Of a stretch of 64,000 nucleotides of DNA, positions 7,549 to 16,687 are shown in pieces; positions within the stretch are counted from its first letter, which is position 1, and each line of letters begins with the position of its first letter. The position numbers were made by a program, and so were the translations under genes. Source of the DNA: an uncultured Alphaproteobacteria bacterium (lineage in GTDB: Bacteria > Pseudomonadota > Alphaproteobacteria > RF32 > CAG-239); the NCBI GenBank assembly GCA_944391485.1, contig CALXTQ010000004.1, forward strand, positions 168,289 to 232,288. The letters are read 5' to 3'. The notes under the pieces are model-generated. The model saw only the letters and a list, made by a program, of their open reading frames with translations. It searched no databases and was not told the DNA's origin.

Positions 7549-8550
7549 ATGGAAAATACTAAGTTAAGAGTAACGGTAGTTTGTGTTACATATAATCATG
7601 AAAAATATATTGCTCAGGCTTTAGACGGAATTCTGATGCAAAAAACAAATTTTGATTTTGAAGTTTTAGTCGGAGATGATGCATCAACAGATAAGACACC
7701 TGAAATTGTAAGAGAATATGCTAAAAAACATCCTGATATTATCAAACCTGTTTTACGACGGAAAAATATAGGGGCTGCCAAAAATTCAATTGACTTATAT
7801 AAACGAGTCAAGACGGAGTATGTTGCTATTTGTGATGGTGATGATTATTGGAGTGATCCTTATAAACTTCAAAAGCAAGTGAATTTTTTGGATAAACATA
7901 AAGACTATGGTTTATGTTTTTCAAAGGTTAAAATGTTTTATGAAGACCACCCCCGTAAAATAGAAATAATTCCAAATGATAAATTTATTAAAAATTTTTT
8001 TAAAAAAGGGTATCTAACAGCTTCAGATTTATTGAAATATAATTTTATTGCACCGGTTTCAGTTGTTTGGCGTTGGAAATTTAAGGACGGGCTTCCTAAA
8101 TGGTATAATGAGCATTTGACACCGGGGGATTTATGTATGCATCTTGTTCATTCTCGGGATAGTAAAATTGGGTTGATAAATGAAGTTACTGCAGCATACA
8201 GGCGTCAAAAAAATGGAGTTTGGTATGTAGCTGTTCAAGATTATAATAAAATTTATAAGAAGTATGGAATCGATATGTTAGAAATGATTTCAGCTATTAT
8301 AAAATATTATAATGGAGCGTATTTGGATGAAACTAAATCTTATGCCAGGTATTTATTTAATAAAATTTTAGATATTGCTATTAATGAAGATGATTTTTAT
8401 TTGTATAATCAAGTTTTGAAAAAACATATCAAATTATACGATATAGTATTTAATCAGCTTTCTGTTCCTTATAAGAAAACGATACGACATAAATTTATAA
8501 ATGTGATTGCCAGGTGTCTTTTGTTGCCGAAACCATATGGGAAAAGATAG
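7549..8550 (+). CDS. Glycosyltransferase family 2 (first of a tandem pair)
   Basis: GT-A fold glycosyltransferase of 333 residues. It has the family-2 opening TVVCVTYNHEKYIAQAL, the VGDDASTD nucleotide-binding loop and the DXD-type ICDGDDYW motif near residue 100. The protein is cytoplasmic or peripheral. The ATG at 7549 follows the previous stop by one base, with GGAAGG inside the end of that gene. It is clearly homologous to the next gene, and its sequence is more A+T-rich than its twin. It should add a sugar to the operon's glycan. Donor and acceptor are unknown. Confidence 0.88.
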   Translation: MENTKLRVTVVCVTYNHEKYIAQALDGILMQKTNFDFEVLVGDDASTDKTPEIVREYAKKHPDIIKPVLRRKNIGAAKNSIDLYKRVKTEYVAICDGDDYWSDPYKLQKQVNFLDKHKDYGLCFSKVKMFYEDHPRKIEIIPNDKFIKNFFKKGYLTASDLLKYNFIAPVSVVWRWKFKDGLPKWYNEHLTPGDLCMHLVHSRDSKIGLINEVTAAYRRQKNGVWYVAVQDYNKIYKKYGIDMLEMISAIIKYYNGAYLDETKSYARYLFNKILDIAINEDDFYLYNQVLKKHIKLYDIVFNQLSVPYKKTIRHKFINVIARCLLLPKPYGKR

Positions 8551-9531
8551 ATGTTAAAGAATTTTCTGACAGTTGTTTGTGTCGCATATAATCAGGAAAA
8601 ATATATTTCGCAGGCACTTGATGGATTTGTCCGGCAGAAAACTGACTTTCCTTTTCAGGTATTGGTTGGGGATGATGCTTCTACGGACAGGACTCCGGAA
8701 ATTATCAAAAGATATGCAGAGCAGTATCCGAATATTATTATACCGGTTCTCAGAGCGCAAAATATCGGAGCGGCAAGAAATTCGTATGATTTATATACCA
8801 GAGTTCAAACTCCATATGTTGCGATTTGCGATGGGGACGATTATTGGACGGATGAGTTGAAACTTCAGAAACAGGTTGATTTTTTGGAAAAAAATTCTGA
8901 TTTTTCAATCTGCTTTCATGCAGTCCGCCTTTATGATGAGGATAATGCCGGGCGCAAAAAAATTTTTCCCGGCAAGAAAGCGCTTGAGGGAAAAGATGTT
9001 TTGGAGACAAAGGATCTGCTGAAATATAACTTTATGCAGGCGAATTCTATTGTATATCGTTGGAATTTCGAAAAAATGAAATTGACGGAAAATGAATTTG
9101 CTCTTTTGGCTCCGGGGGACTGGTATTTGGCTTTGATGCATTCAAGATATGGAAAAATAAAGTTTTTTGACGAAGTTATGGGAGTTTATCGTTTAAACAA
9201 AGATGGAATATGGAATCTTGAAAAAAACGGCGAACAGGAAAGATACCGGAAGTACGGTATGGAGATGCTTAATTTTTACCGTAAGGTAATGCAGGAATTT
9301 GACGGTTACGTCAGTAAATCAGGCGCTGATACTTTAATGCAGATACTTAAGTTCTGTGCGGTTGATGAAAATAAAGAACTTTATGATGCAATAGGAAAAA
9401 ATTATTTTGATCTTTTTTGCAGAGTTTTTTCGGATTATAAATCTGAGCGGCAAAAATCCCAAAAAAACATGCGTCAAAAAATCGTAAATTTGTTAGCAAA
9501 AATTTTAAAGTTGCAAAAACCTTATAAATAA
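8551..9531 (+). CDS. Glycosyltransferase family 2 (second of a tandem pair)
   Basis: Family-2 glycosyltransferase of 326 residues. It carries TVVCVAYNQEKYISQAL, the VGDDASTDRTPEI loop and the ICDGDDYW metal/nucleotide motif. It begins on the base after the preceding stop codon, so the two genes are surely co-transcribed. The first 115 or so residues are closely similar to the upstream twin, while the C-terminal acceptor-side half has diverged. That suggests an ancient tandem duplication with a change of acceptor. Its lower A+T content than the twin could mean unequal origin rather than simple duplication. Confidence 0.88.
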   Translation: MLKNFLTVVCVAYNQEKYISQALDGFVRQKTDFPFQVLVGDDASTDRTPEIIKRYAEQYPNIIIPVLRAQNIGAARNSYDLYTRVQTPYVAICDGDDYWTDELKLQKQVDFLEKNSDFSICFHAVRLYDEDNAGRKKIFPGKKALEGKDVLETKDLLKYNFMQANSIVYRWNFEKMKLTENEFALLAPGDWYLALMHSRYGKIKFFDEVMGVYRLNKDGIWNLEKNGEQERYRKYGMEMLNFYRKVMQEFDGYVSKSGADTLMQILKFCAVDENKELYDAIGKNYFDLFCRVFSDYKSERQKSQKNMRQKIVNLLAKILKLQKPYK

Positions 9532-9541
9532 TACAATGTAA

Positions 9542-11335
9542 ATGTGGTTTGTTAATTTTTTGAGAAAGTCATTGTTCGCCAGGTTAAAAGCTAAATTTAT
9601 GTCTCTTTACGCGGTGCAGAATTATTTGAAAATTCTGCCGTATGTCCGTCCATATTGGATCCGGGCGCTGGCAGCCGTTCTGATAACCATTCCCATCGGC
9701 TCCATGGATGCCGTGATCGCCTGGTCCCTCAAGCCGTATATGGATGTGGTTATGGTTGAAAAAAGCACGTCTTCGACCATGTATATACCGGTTTTGATTA
9801 TTGTTTTCAGCATTTTGCAAAGTCTTCTCAACTATCTGGCCACATATCTCAATACCTGGGTTGGGCGGAAAATTGCCAATGACGTCAAAATTGATTTGTT
9901 TGACAAGCTGATGCATTATGACGCCGGCTTTTTTGACAGGTCCAGTTCGGGCGAGGTGCAGTTTCGTTTCAATCAGGACGTGGATATGGCCTGCAACGGG
10001 CTGCTGTCCAATCTGAAGCTTTTTACAACCAGAGTGTTTTCTTCTTTGTCCCTTATCTGCGTCTTGTTTTACAACTCCTGGCAGCTGGCTATTGTGGCCG
10101 TTCTGGTTCTTGTCGGGGCGCTGTATCCGCTTACGACGGTGCGCCGGCGGTTGAAATCTGTCGTCAGCAAAACGATTTTTTCCGGCGCTGAGGTTATGAC
10201 GCATTATAACGAAACTTTCAGCGGCAACAGAATTGTGGCATCTTATAATCTTTATGATTATCAGGGGCAGCGCTTTCGCGAAACTCTGAAGACGGTTTTT
10301 AAACTCGGTATTAAAATGATTCAGCGGACGGGGATGATGTCTCCTCTGATGCATTTTGTCGTATCCCTTGGTATTGCGGCTGTTATCTGGCTGGGTAGTT
10401 ATCTTATCGTAACCCACCAGATTACCGCGGGAAATTTTGTGTCCTTTATTACGGCTCTGGTGATGCTGTATAATCCGATCAAGTCAATCGGCAACAATTA
10501 CAACAACGTGCAGCTGGCACTAATGGCCATGGAGCGAGTTTTTTCCCTGCTGGAGACGGTTCCGGCCATCGTGGACAAGCCCGGAGCGAAAGAACTGAAG
10601 ACAATCGAGAAAGAAATAGAATATAAAGATGTCTGTTTTGAATATCTGCCCGGTAAGCCGGTTTTAAAAGATATTAATCTTAAGGTTCATATCGGTGAAA
10701 CAATAGCTTTTGTCGGGAACTCCGGAGGTGGAAAAACAACTCTGGTTAATCTGCTGCCGCGTTTTTATGATGTTACTTCCGGCGCGGTCCTAATTGACGG
10801 GACGGATGTCCGGGATCTGGAACTTAATTCTCTGCGTGATAAAATTGCCGTTGTTTTTCAGGATAATTTTCTTTTCAACGGCACAATCCGCGAAAATATT
10901 CTTTTAGGCAAGGAAGACGCGACGGAAGAGCAGATTAACAATGCCGTCAGAAGCGCCTGTCTAGAAGATTTTGTCAGGTCTCTTGACGCCGGATTGGATA
11001 CGCAGATCGGCGAAAGAGGCGTTCTTTTGTCCGGTGGTCAGAAGCAGCGCATTGCTATTGCCCGCGCTTTTATCAAAAATGCGCCGATTGTTATTCTGGA
11101 TGAGGCGACCTCGGCTCTGGACAATAAGTCGGAAGCCGTGGTTCAAGAAGCAATCAATAATCTGATGGAAGACCGGACAGTCTTTATTATTGCCCACAGA
11201 CTGTCAACTGTCCGCAATGCGGATAAAATCGTTGTGGTTAATTATGGCGAGATTGCGGAAATCGGCAGCCATGACGAACTGCTGGGCAGGGAAAACAGCG
11301 TGTACGGCTCTCTCTACCGGACACAGCTTAAGTAG
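9542..11335 (+). CDS. MsbA-type ABC exporter (fused membrane and ATPase domains)
   Basis: Half-transporter of 597 residues. An N-terminal six-helix membrane domain (about residues 35-330) is followed by an ATPase domain with Walker A GNSGGGKTT, the Q-loop VVFQDN, signature LSGGQKQR, Walker B IVILDEATSALD and the switch histidine in IIAHRLST. The family exports lipid A-core, lipid-linked glycans or peptides across the inner membrane as a dimer. The start is given at ATG 9542, but ATG 9599 is possible. Base composition changes here from A+T-rich to the local average, so this may be an old core gene (msbA) bordering the glycan operon rather than part of it. Confidence 0.85.
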   Translation: MWFVNFLRKSLFARLKAKFMSLYAVQNYLKILPYVRPYWIRALAAVLITIPIGSMDAVIAWSLKPYMDVVMVEKSTSSTMYIPVLIIVFSILQSLLNYLATYLNTWVGRKIANDVKIDLFDKLMHYDAGFFDRSSSGEVQFRFNQDVDMACNGLLSNLKLFTTRVFSSLSLICVLFYNSWQLAIVAVLVLVGALYPLTTVRRRLKSVVSKTIFSGAEVMTHYNETFSGNRIVASYNLYDYQGQRFRETLKTVFKLGIKMIQRTGMMSPLMHFVVSLGIAAVIWLGSYLIVTHQITAGNFVSFITALVMLYNPIKSIGNNYNNVQLALMAMERVFSLLETVPAIVDKPGAKELKTIEKEIEYKDVCFEYLPGKPVLKDINLKVHIGETIAFVGNSGGGKTTLVNLLPRFYDVTSGAVLIDGTDVRDLELNSLRDKIAVVFQDNFLFNGTIRENILLGKEDATEEQINNAVRSACLEDFVRSLDAGLDTQIGERGVLLSGGQKQRIAIARAFIKNAPIVILDEATSALDNKSEAVVQEAINNLMEDRTVFIIAHRLSTVRNADKIVVVNYGEIAEIGSHDELLGRENSVYGSLYRTQLK

Positions 11336-11495
11336 TATCGTATTTTCAGTTTTTTGTCGCGTTTTTTTCTGAAAAATTGCGTTTAATATCATGAGGTTAT
11401 AAAAATCAGACTGGTCCGGAGACTGATAAAACTTAAATTTTGTTTTTTTGTTCTTATATAAGTTTTTGATGTAGTTCAGTTTATACGGAGGTTCG

Positions 11496-11807
11496 ATGAA
11501 ATACGTAAAACCAAGCAAGTTAGATGAAAAATCAATTATTCTGGATGTCAGAACGCCTGATGAAATTTATGAGGAGGCTCTGGCTTTGCCTTTTTTGAAT
11601 GCGGAACTGAGTAAGCTGAAGCCGCAGGAATTTGTTTATGACCATAATCTGGACGGCAGCAAAACGCTGCATATTATCTGCCATTCGGGGACAAGATCTC
11701 TGCGAGCTGCAGAAATGTTTGAAAAATCAGGATTCTTTAATGTCGCAGTAGTGGACGGTGGTATTGTCGAAGCGGAAAAAGAAGGGTTGAGGGTTATTCG
11801 TCATTAA
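11496..11807 (+). CDS. Single-domain rhodanese-like protein
   Basis: Protein of 103 residues with the rhodanese fold markers: ILDVRTPDEIYEE near the N-terminus and the active-site loop IICHSGTRSLRAA with its cysteine near residue 66. It could carry persulfide sulfur in the cytoplasm. It lies behind ACGGAGG and is followed by a bidirectional terminator shared with the opposing M16-like gene. No neighbour reveals a specific sulfur pathway. Confidence 0.85.
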   Translation: MKYVKPSKLDEKSIILDVRTPDEIYEEALALPFLNAELSKLKPQEFVYDHNLDGSKTLHIICHSGTRSLRAAEMFEKSGFFNVAVVDGGIVEAEKEGLRVIRH

Positions 11808-11939
11808 TCCTGTAAAAGGATGTCCGGGACCGGATTGATGGCAAACTATACGTCTGACCGCGTTTGCTCGATATGGCAGCGGTTTTGTTTTGACGTTCTG
11901 CCGCTTCTGAAAAGGAAATTTTCTATAAGGCACGCAATA

Positions 11940-11968
11940 AAAAAAGGCCCTCGGAGAGGGCCTCTTTT
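11940..11968. terminator. Bidirectional rho-independent terminator
   Basis: The stem GGCCCTC (11946-11952) pairs with GAGGGCC (11956-11962) across a GGA loop. An A-run lies on the left and a T-rich tract on the right. It sits between the convergent rhodanese and M16-like genes and can serve both. Confidence 0.85.
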
Positions 11969-11977
11969 AATCAGATT

Positions 11978-13159
11978 TTACTTCAGCCGTTGGTTGTATC
12001 TTTCGTAGTCAACCGGCTGGTTGGAGCTCACAACCAGCGTCATCGGGGTTGTGAAAATGTTTTCCGCGGCATCCATGATGTCTCGGGCGGAAACATTGGC
12101 GATGTCCTGAATTGTTCCCGGAACGTCAAACATATTCTGACATCCGATGAACTGCCAGGCAACTTCGCGGCAGGATTTTTCGGAACTGTTGTTGCCGAAA
12201 ATTTCCACATAATCAACCATGGCCAGGTTGCGCGAGGTTTCCATCCTTCTTTGGTTGGCGGCTTCATGCCTGATGCGTCTGATGTTGTCTGCAACAATGT
12301 CCAGAAGTTCAGGGAAGTTGTCCTGCTGACTCTCAACGGATATCAGCAAACTGCGGCGGCCGTAGTAGCCGGCGATTTTGACATCAGAATTGACATCAGT
12401 GTCAATAAAGGACCGTTCAAGACGACCAGCAAGCAGCTTGAGCAATACGGCAAGTTCGGCAATATTGGGGACATGCGAGATGTCGAAGCCGAAGTAAGCC
12501 AGCGAAGACTTTTTGCCGGGAATTTGCGCGAAACCTCCGGTGTAGATGTCTTTCTTTACCGGATTTTGTTTACCGCGCGGCAGTCCTTTCAGCAGTTTGT
12601 CCACTTCCTGAACCAGAAGGGCGTTGTCAATCTCGCCGCAAATGACGAGGATTGTGTTTTCTGCTACGTAATATCTGCCGGCAAAGGCCTGAATATCCGC
12701 AGCGGTGTAACGGCCGACGCTTCTGATGTAGTTGTCCATGTCCCAGTTTATGTCAGCGTTGGCATAGGCTGTATGTTTGTACAGTAGCTTGAGCTGACGA
12801 CGGGGAATGGGGAACATATCTACCGTATGCTTGATGATGTCTTCTTTTTCGGCAGCAATGTTATCCTCCGAAAAATTGAAATCATTTAACACGGCCAAGA
12901 GCGTCTGAAGTCCTTCCTGCCATTTTTCTTTCGGCACCTCAACAAAATAGGAGGTGATGGTACCGCCGTAAATGGCCTGCACTTTTCCCTGGGCGCGCTT
13001 TAATATCAGCTTTTCCAACAGGGAAGAAATTCCTAAGGTCTCTTTACTCTCATTGTTATGTCCGACGTTTATGGTCAGGCAAAAATGCACACTCGGAGCG
13101 CTTTTTGCAATTGTTACAATTTGCACTCCATTCTCCAATTTAAATTTCTTTGTTTCCAT
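11978..13159 (-). CDS. M16-family peptidase homologue lacking the zinc motif
   Basis: Protein of 393 residues with the M16 (insulinase/processing peptidase-like) layout: an N-terminal KLENGVQIV segment, then the inverted zinc-motif region, then an M16_C-like half with GRYYVAENTILVICGEID. The HxxEH catalytic motif is replaced by S46-L-L-E-K50 in GISSLLEKLILKRA, so both zinc histidines are gone and the protein should not hydrolyse peptides. It has no signal peptide. It is convergent with the rhodanese gene and divergent from rnhB. It may act as a non-catalytic partner or chaperone. That is inference, because inactive M16 subunits normally sit beside an active one and here it stands alone. Confidence 0.8.
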   Translation of the reverse strand: METKKFKLENGVQIVTIAKSAPSVHFCLTINVGHNNESKETLGISSLLEKLILKRAQGKVQAIYGGTITSYFVEVPKEKWQEGLQTLLAVLNDFNFSEDNIAAEKEDIIKHTVDMFPIPRRQLKLLYKHTAYANADINWDMDNYIRSVGRYTAADIQAFAGRYYVAENTILVICGEIDNALLVQEVDKLLKGLPRGKQNPVKKDIYTGGFAQIPGKKSSLAYFGFDISHVPNIAELAVLLKLLAGRLERSFIDTDVNSDVKIAGYYGRRSLLISVESQQDNFPELLDIVADNIRRIRHEAANQRRMETSRNLAMVDYVEIFGNNSSEKSCREVAWQFIGCQNMFDVPGTIQDIANVSARDIMDAAENIFTTPMTLVVSSNQPVDYERYNQRLK

Positions 13160-13322
13160 AAATTAGAACAGAATAGTGAAACATAATATAAAAAATACGT
13201 TCTTTTTCTATTACATTTTTTTTATTTTGTCAAATTTTATTAAGAATATTAAGCAAGAAAACCGAAAAATTGACAAATTTCAGGGAATAAAGTATGGTGC
13301 AGAAAAAGAATAAGGAGGGAAA

Positions 13323-13943
13323 ATGCCTGATTTTGAACTGGAAAACAGCATTGACGGAGTCGTTGCCGGAATAGACGAGGCGGGGCGCGGGCCCTGGGCC
13401 GGACCGGTTGTGGCCGGGGCTGTGGCTTTTTTGGACAGGAATCTGGCGGAAGAACTTTTGAACGGTCTTGACGACTCCAAAAAGCTTTCTGCCAAAAAAA
13501 GAGAAAAATTGTATGAAAAGCTGTTTGAAGAAGAGAAAAAAGGAAAAGTAGTCATCGGTATCGGTGAGGCGTCTTCCCGGGAAATTGACGAAATCAATAT
13601 TCTTCAGGCGACTTTTCTGGCGATGAGGCGCGCTGCCGAAGCACTGAAAATCAGGCCGGAATTTGCGCTTATCGACGGAAATCAGACGCCGAAAAATTTT
13701 CTTTGCAAAACCAGAACGGTTGTCAAAGGAGACAGTAAATGCATGTCTATTTCGGCGGCTTCGATTGTGGCGAAAGTTTACCGGGACAGGCTGATGGCCG
13801 GTCTGGCGGAGAAATATCCGTATTACGCCTTTGAAAAAAATGCGGGATACGGTACGGCCGCTCATATTGACGGGTTGAAAAAACACGGCATTACGCCGGA
13901 GCACCGGAAATCTTATAAGCCTGTCCAGCTTTATTTCAAATGA
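13323..13943 (+). CDS. rnhB: Ribonuclease HII
   Basis: Endonuclease of 206 residues that nicks RNA in RNA-DNA hybrids and at misincorporated ribonucleotides. The signature GIDEAGRGPWAGP carries D18 and E19, DDSKKLS follows, and ALIDGN holds the third acidic residue. Length and motif order match standard RNase HII. It starts at ATG 13323 behind AAGGAGGG and is divergent from the M16-like gene. In other alphaproteobacteria rnhB often lies beside ccrM. Here two unknown genes stand between them. Confidence 0.95.
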   Translation: MPDFELENSIDGVVAGIDEAGRGPWAGPVVAGAVAFLDRNLAEELLNGLDDSKKLSAKKREKLYEKLFEEEKKGKVVIGIGEASSREIDEINILQATFLAMRRAAEALKIRPEFALIDGNQTPKNFLCKTRTVVKGDSKCMSISAASIVAKVYRDRLMAGLAEKYPYYAFEKNAGYGTAAHIDGLKKHGITPEHRKSYKPVQLYFK

Positions 13944-14017
13944 AATTGACAAAAAAAATTTTTTGTATATTCTACTGATCAGATAATCTGATTATTAATT
14001 TAAACTCTTATTATATT

Positions 14018-14617
14018 ATGAAGAAAAAAGAATTGACCGAGGCATTGAGAGAGCTTCAACTTCGGCTGGATTTGGGAAGTGTTCTGCTGCGACAGATACA
14101 GTTTGAAGACAATTGTGAAAATTTGTGCCGAATTTATAAACTTTTTCTTTATTCGGAAGGGGTATATGCCTGTAACAGGGATGTTATGCCTGTCTGTCAG
14201 GACTACAAAGAACTTGAACACAGGGTGCTTGTATCAATTTGTTTGACCTTGCATTATTTTGAAAAAATATGTGAGGATTTGATTAAGAATCCTGAAAATC
14301 TGCCGAAGCTGGAAAAAATGTTTTGCTCGGTTTTTGAGAGTGCAGCCAGCTATGCAAGGCTTTGGAATGAAGATCCGAAGTTGTTGTCCTTGACTGCCGA
14401 TCTGATGATTGCCCATCACCGGATAATTTCGGAGGAAGTTATCTCCCAGATCCTTTGGGTATATTATATGCAGCAAGACTGGAGCAATCTTTACCGGATG
14501 CTGGTTATTCCGTTTGCCAGGGCCGAGTACGGGCATTTGTTTCAGGGACCAAATGCAGAAGAAGAACCGGGATTTTATTTTATGTGGAATCTGGGTGAGA
14601 AAAAATTCGATTGTTAA
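14018..14617 (+). CDS. Hypothetical all-helical protein
   Basis: Protein of 199 residues not recognised. It is predicted to be largely alpha-helical, with several cysteines and aromatic residues, no signal peptide and no membrane segment. A pattern EEVISQILWVYYMQQDWSNLYR lies near residues 150-171. It starts at ATG 14018 with only a weak ribosome-binding site and is followed after 16 bases by a second unknown helical gene, which could be a distant relative. Both lie between rnhB and ccrM. Confidence 0.6.
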   Translation: MKKKELTEALRELQLRLDLGSVLLRQIQFEDNCENLCRIYKLFLYSEGVYACNRDVMPVCQDYKELEHRVLVSICLTLHYFEKICEDLIKNPENLPKLEKMFCSVFESAASYARLWNEDPKLLSLTADLMIAHHRIISEEVISQILWVYYMQQDWSNLYRMLVIPFARAEYGHLFQGPNAEEEPGFYFMWNLGEKKFDC

Positions 14618-14633
14618 AATAAAAACTATTTTT

Positions 14634-15152
14634 ATGATTAAAAGTGAAAAAACTCTTACGGAAGAATTGTCTGCTCTGGCGGCACTGATAAAAATTTTTG
14701 ATGCCTTTGAGGAGCAGCGCGTTTGCGGAAAATCAAAATCTTTGCTGCCAATCTTGAAGGAAACGGCCGTTAGGATTATGGAAGATGTTCGTTACAGATC
14801 TTCGGAATATCGCTCTTTCTTTTATGGAAAAGACAGGTACCGGACAGACGAAGTCTTTAGCAGAGCATTTTACAATCTGCTTTTTGATTTTTGCAGAGAG
14901 CTGTATATGGACATGATGGAAAGCAATGTTCTTTTGAAAAAAAACATTTTGTTTTCCAGAGTCTATACCGGGCTGTTGTTTAAGTTTATGAATGAGGCGC
15001 CGGCGGTTTACAGGCCGTTTGTTCATGTTGTGTTCAAACTGACTTTAAAGCGGTTTGAACTGATGAACGAGGATGAGAAAAACCTTATCCTGAAAGTGCT
15101 GGAATATGTCGGAGACACCGAAAAACGCCAGCAGCTGGAAGATATGAAATAA
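14634..15152 (+). CDS. Hypothetical helical protein, pair partner of the preceding gene
   Basis: Protein of 172 residues not recognised. It is rich in helices with K, E and F, and has no signal peptide or membrane segment. The ATG at 14634 was chosen because the longer in-frame start overlaps the upstream gene. Its opening (KTLTEELSALAALIKIF) loosely resembles that of the upstream protein (KKELTEALRELQLRLDL), so the two may be diverged duplicates. A terminator overlaps its stop codon, ending this short operon before ccrM. Confidence 0.6.
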   Translation: MIKSEKTLTEELSALAALIKIFDAFEEQRVCGKSKSLLPILKETAVRIMEDVRYRSSEYRSFFYGKDRYRTDEVFSRAFYNLLFDFCRELYMDMMESNVLLKKNILFSRVYTGLLFKFMNEAPAVYRPFVHVVFKLTLKRFELMNEDEKNLILKVLEYVGDTEKRQQLEDMK

Positions 15153-15180
15153 GGAGTCTGACGGCTCCTTATTTTTTTTG
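15151..15180 (+). terminator. Rho-independent terminator
   Basis: AAGGAG (15151-15156) pairs with CTCCTT (15165-15170), followed by ATTTTTTTT. It begins within the stop codon of the preceding gene. A GAGTC (GANTC) site lies at 15154-15158 in the stem. Confidence 0.8.
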
Positions 15181-15454
15181 CTGTTCGGAAATCTGAACTG
15201 TGAAAATTTATTGTCGCCGCGGGAAAAAACTTAATTTTGTCAGCTTGGTGGGATGAACCGCGGCAGAGACGCCGCATAAATTTTTCGGTAAGAAAAAATA
15301 CCTGAAAATTCTTTTCAGGCAAATTAGATGGTTAGCGGATTTTCTTTCAGGCAGGGGACTAATAACCCGGATTTTTTGTTTTTGTTAATAAATTTATAAC
15401 TATCTGTCTCACATACTGGCTTCAATGACAATAACCTTAGAAAAGTGGTTTTAA
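15181..15454. promoter_or_regulatory. Upstream region of ccrM with a possible CtrA-like box
   Basis: This A+T-rich stretch has no gene. A short hairpin CCTGAAAA/TTTTCAGG lies at about 15301-15319. TTAA-N7-ATAA at 15385-15399 is one base from the TTAA-N7-TTAA half-site pair bound by CtrA, which controls ccrM in Caulobacter. The match is weak in an A+T-rich context, so a CtrA link is only a suggestion. Confidence 0.3.
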
Positions 15455-16552
<1,098 letters not shown>

Positions 16553-16561
16553 AAAGTTTTT

Positions 16562-16589
16562 AAGGCCGGAAAGTCCGGCCTTTTCTTTT
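16562..16589 (+). terminator. Rho-independent terminator after ccrM
   Basis: AAGGCCGGA (16562-16570) pairs with TCCGGCCTT (16574-16582) across an AAG loop, followed by a T-rich tract. Confidence 0.88.
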
Positions 16590-16687
16590 GCCAGAAACTG
16601 CAAATTTAGATTAAAAAAATATTGTGCAGGGATTAATTATAAGTTATAAAAGCTTAGTTTAAATAAGTTTGGCAATGAAATAACCTG

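Noticed and set aside
9584..10417. Long open frame on the minus strand inside the ABC exporter
   Set aside because: Lies opposite the membrane domain of the exporter and looks like a codon-usage shadow.
11990..12787. Plus-strand open frame opposite the degenerate M16 gene
   Set aside because: No ribosome-binding site, and the minus strand gives a full-length M16-like protein.
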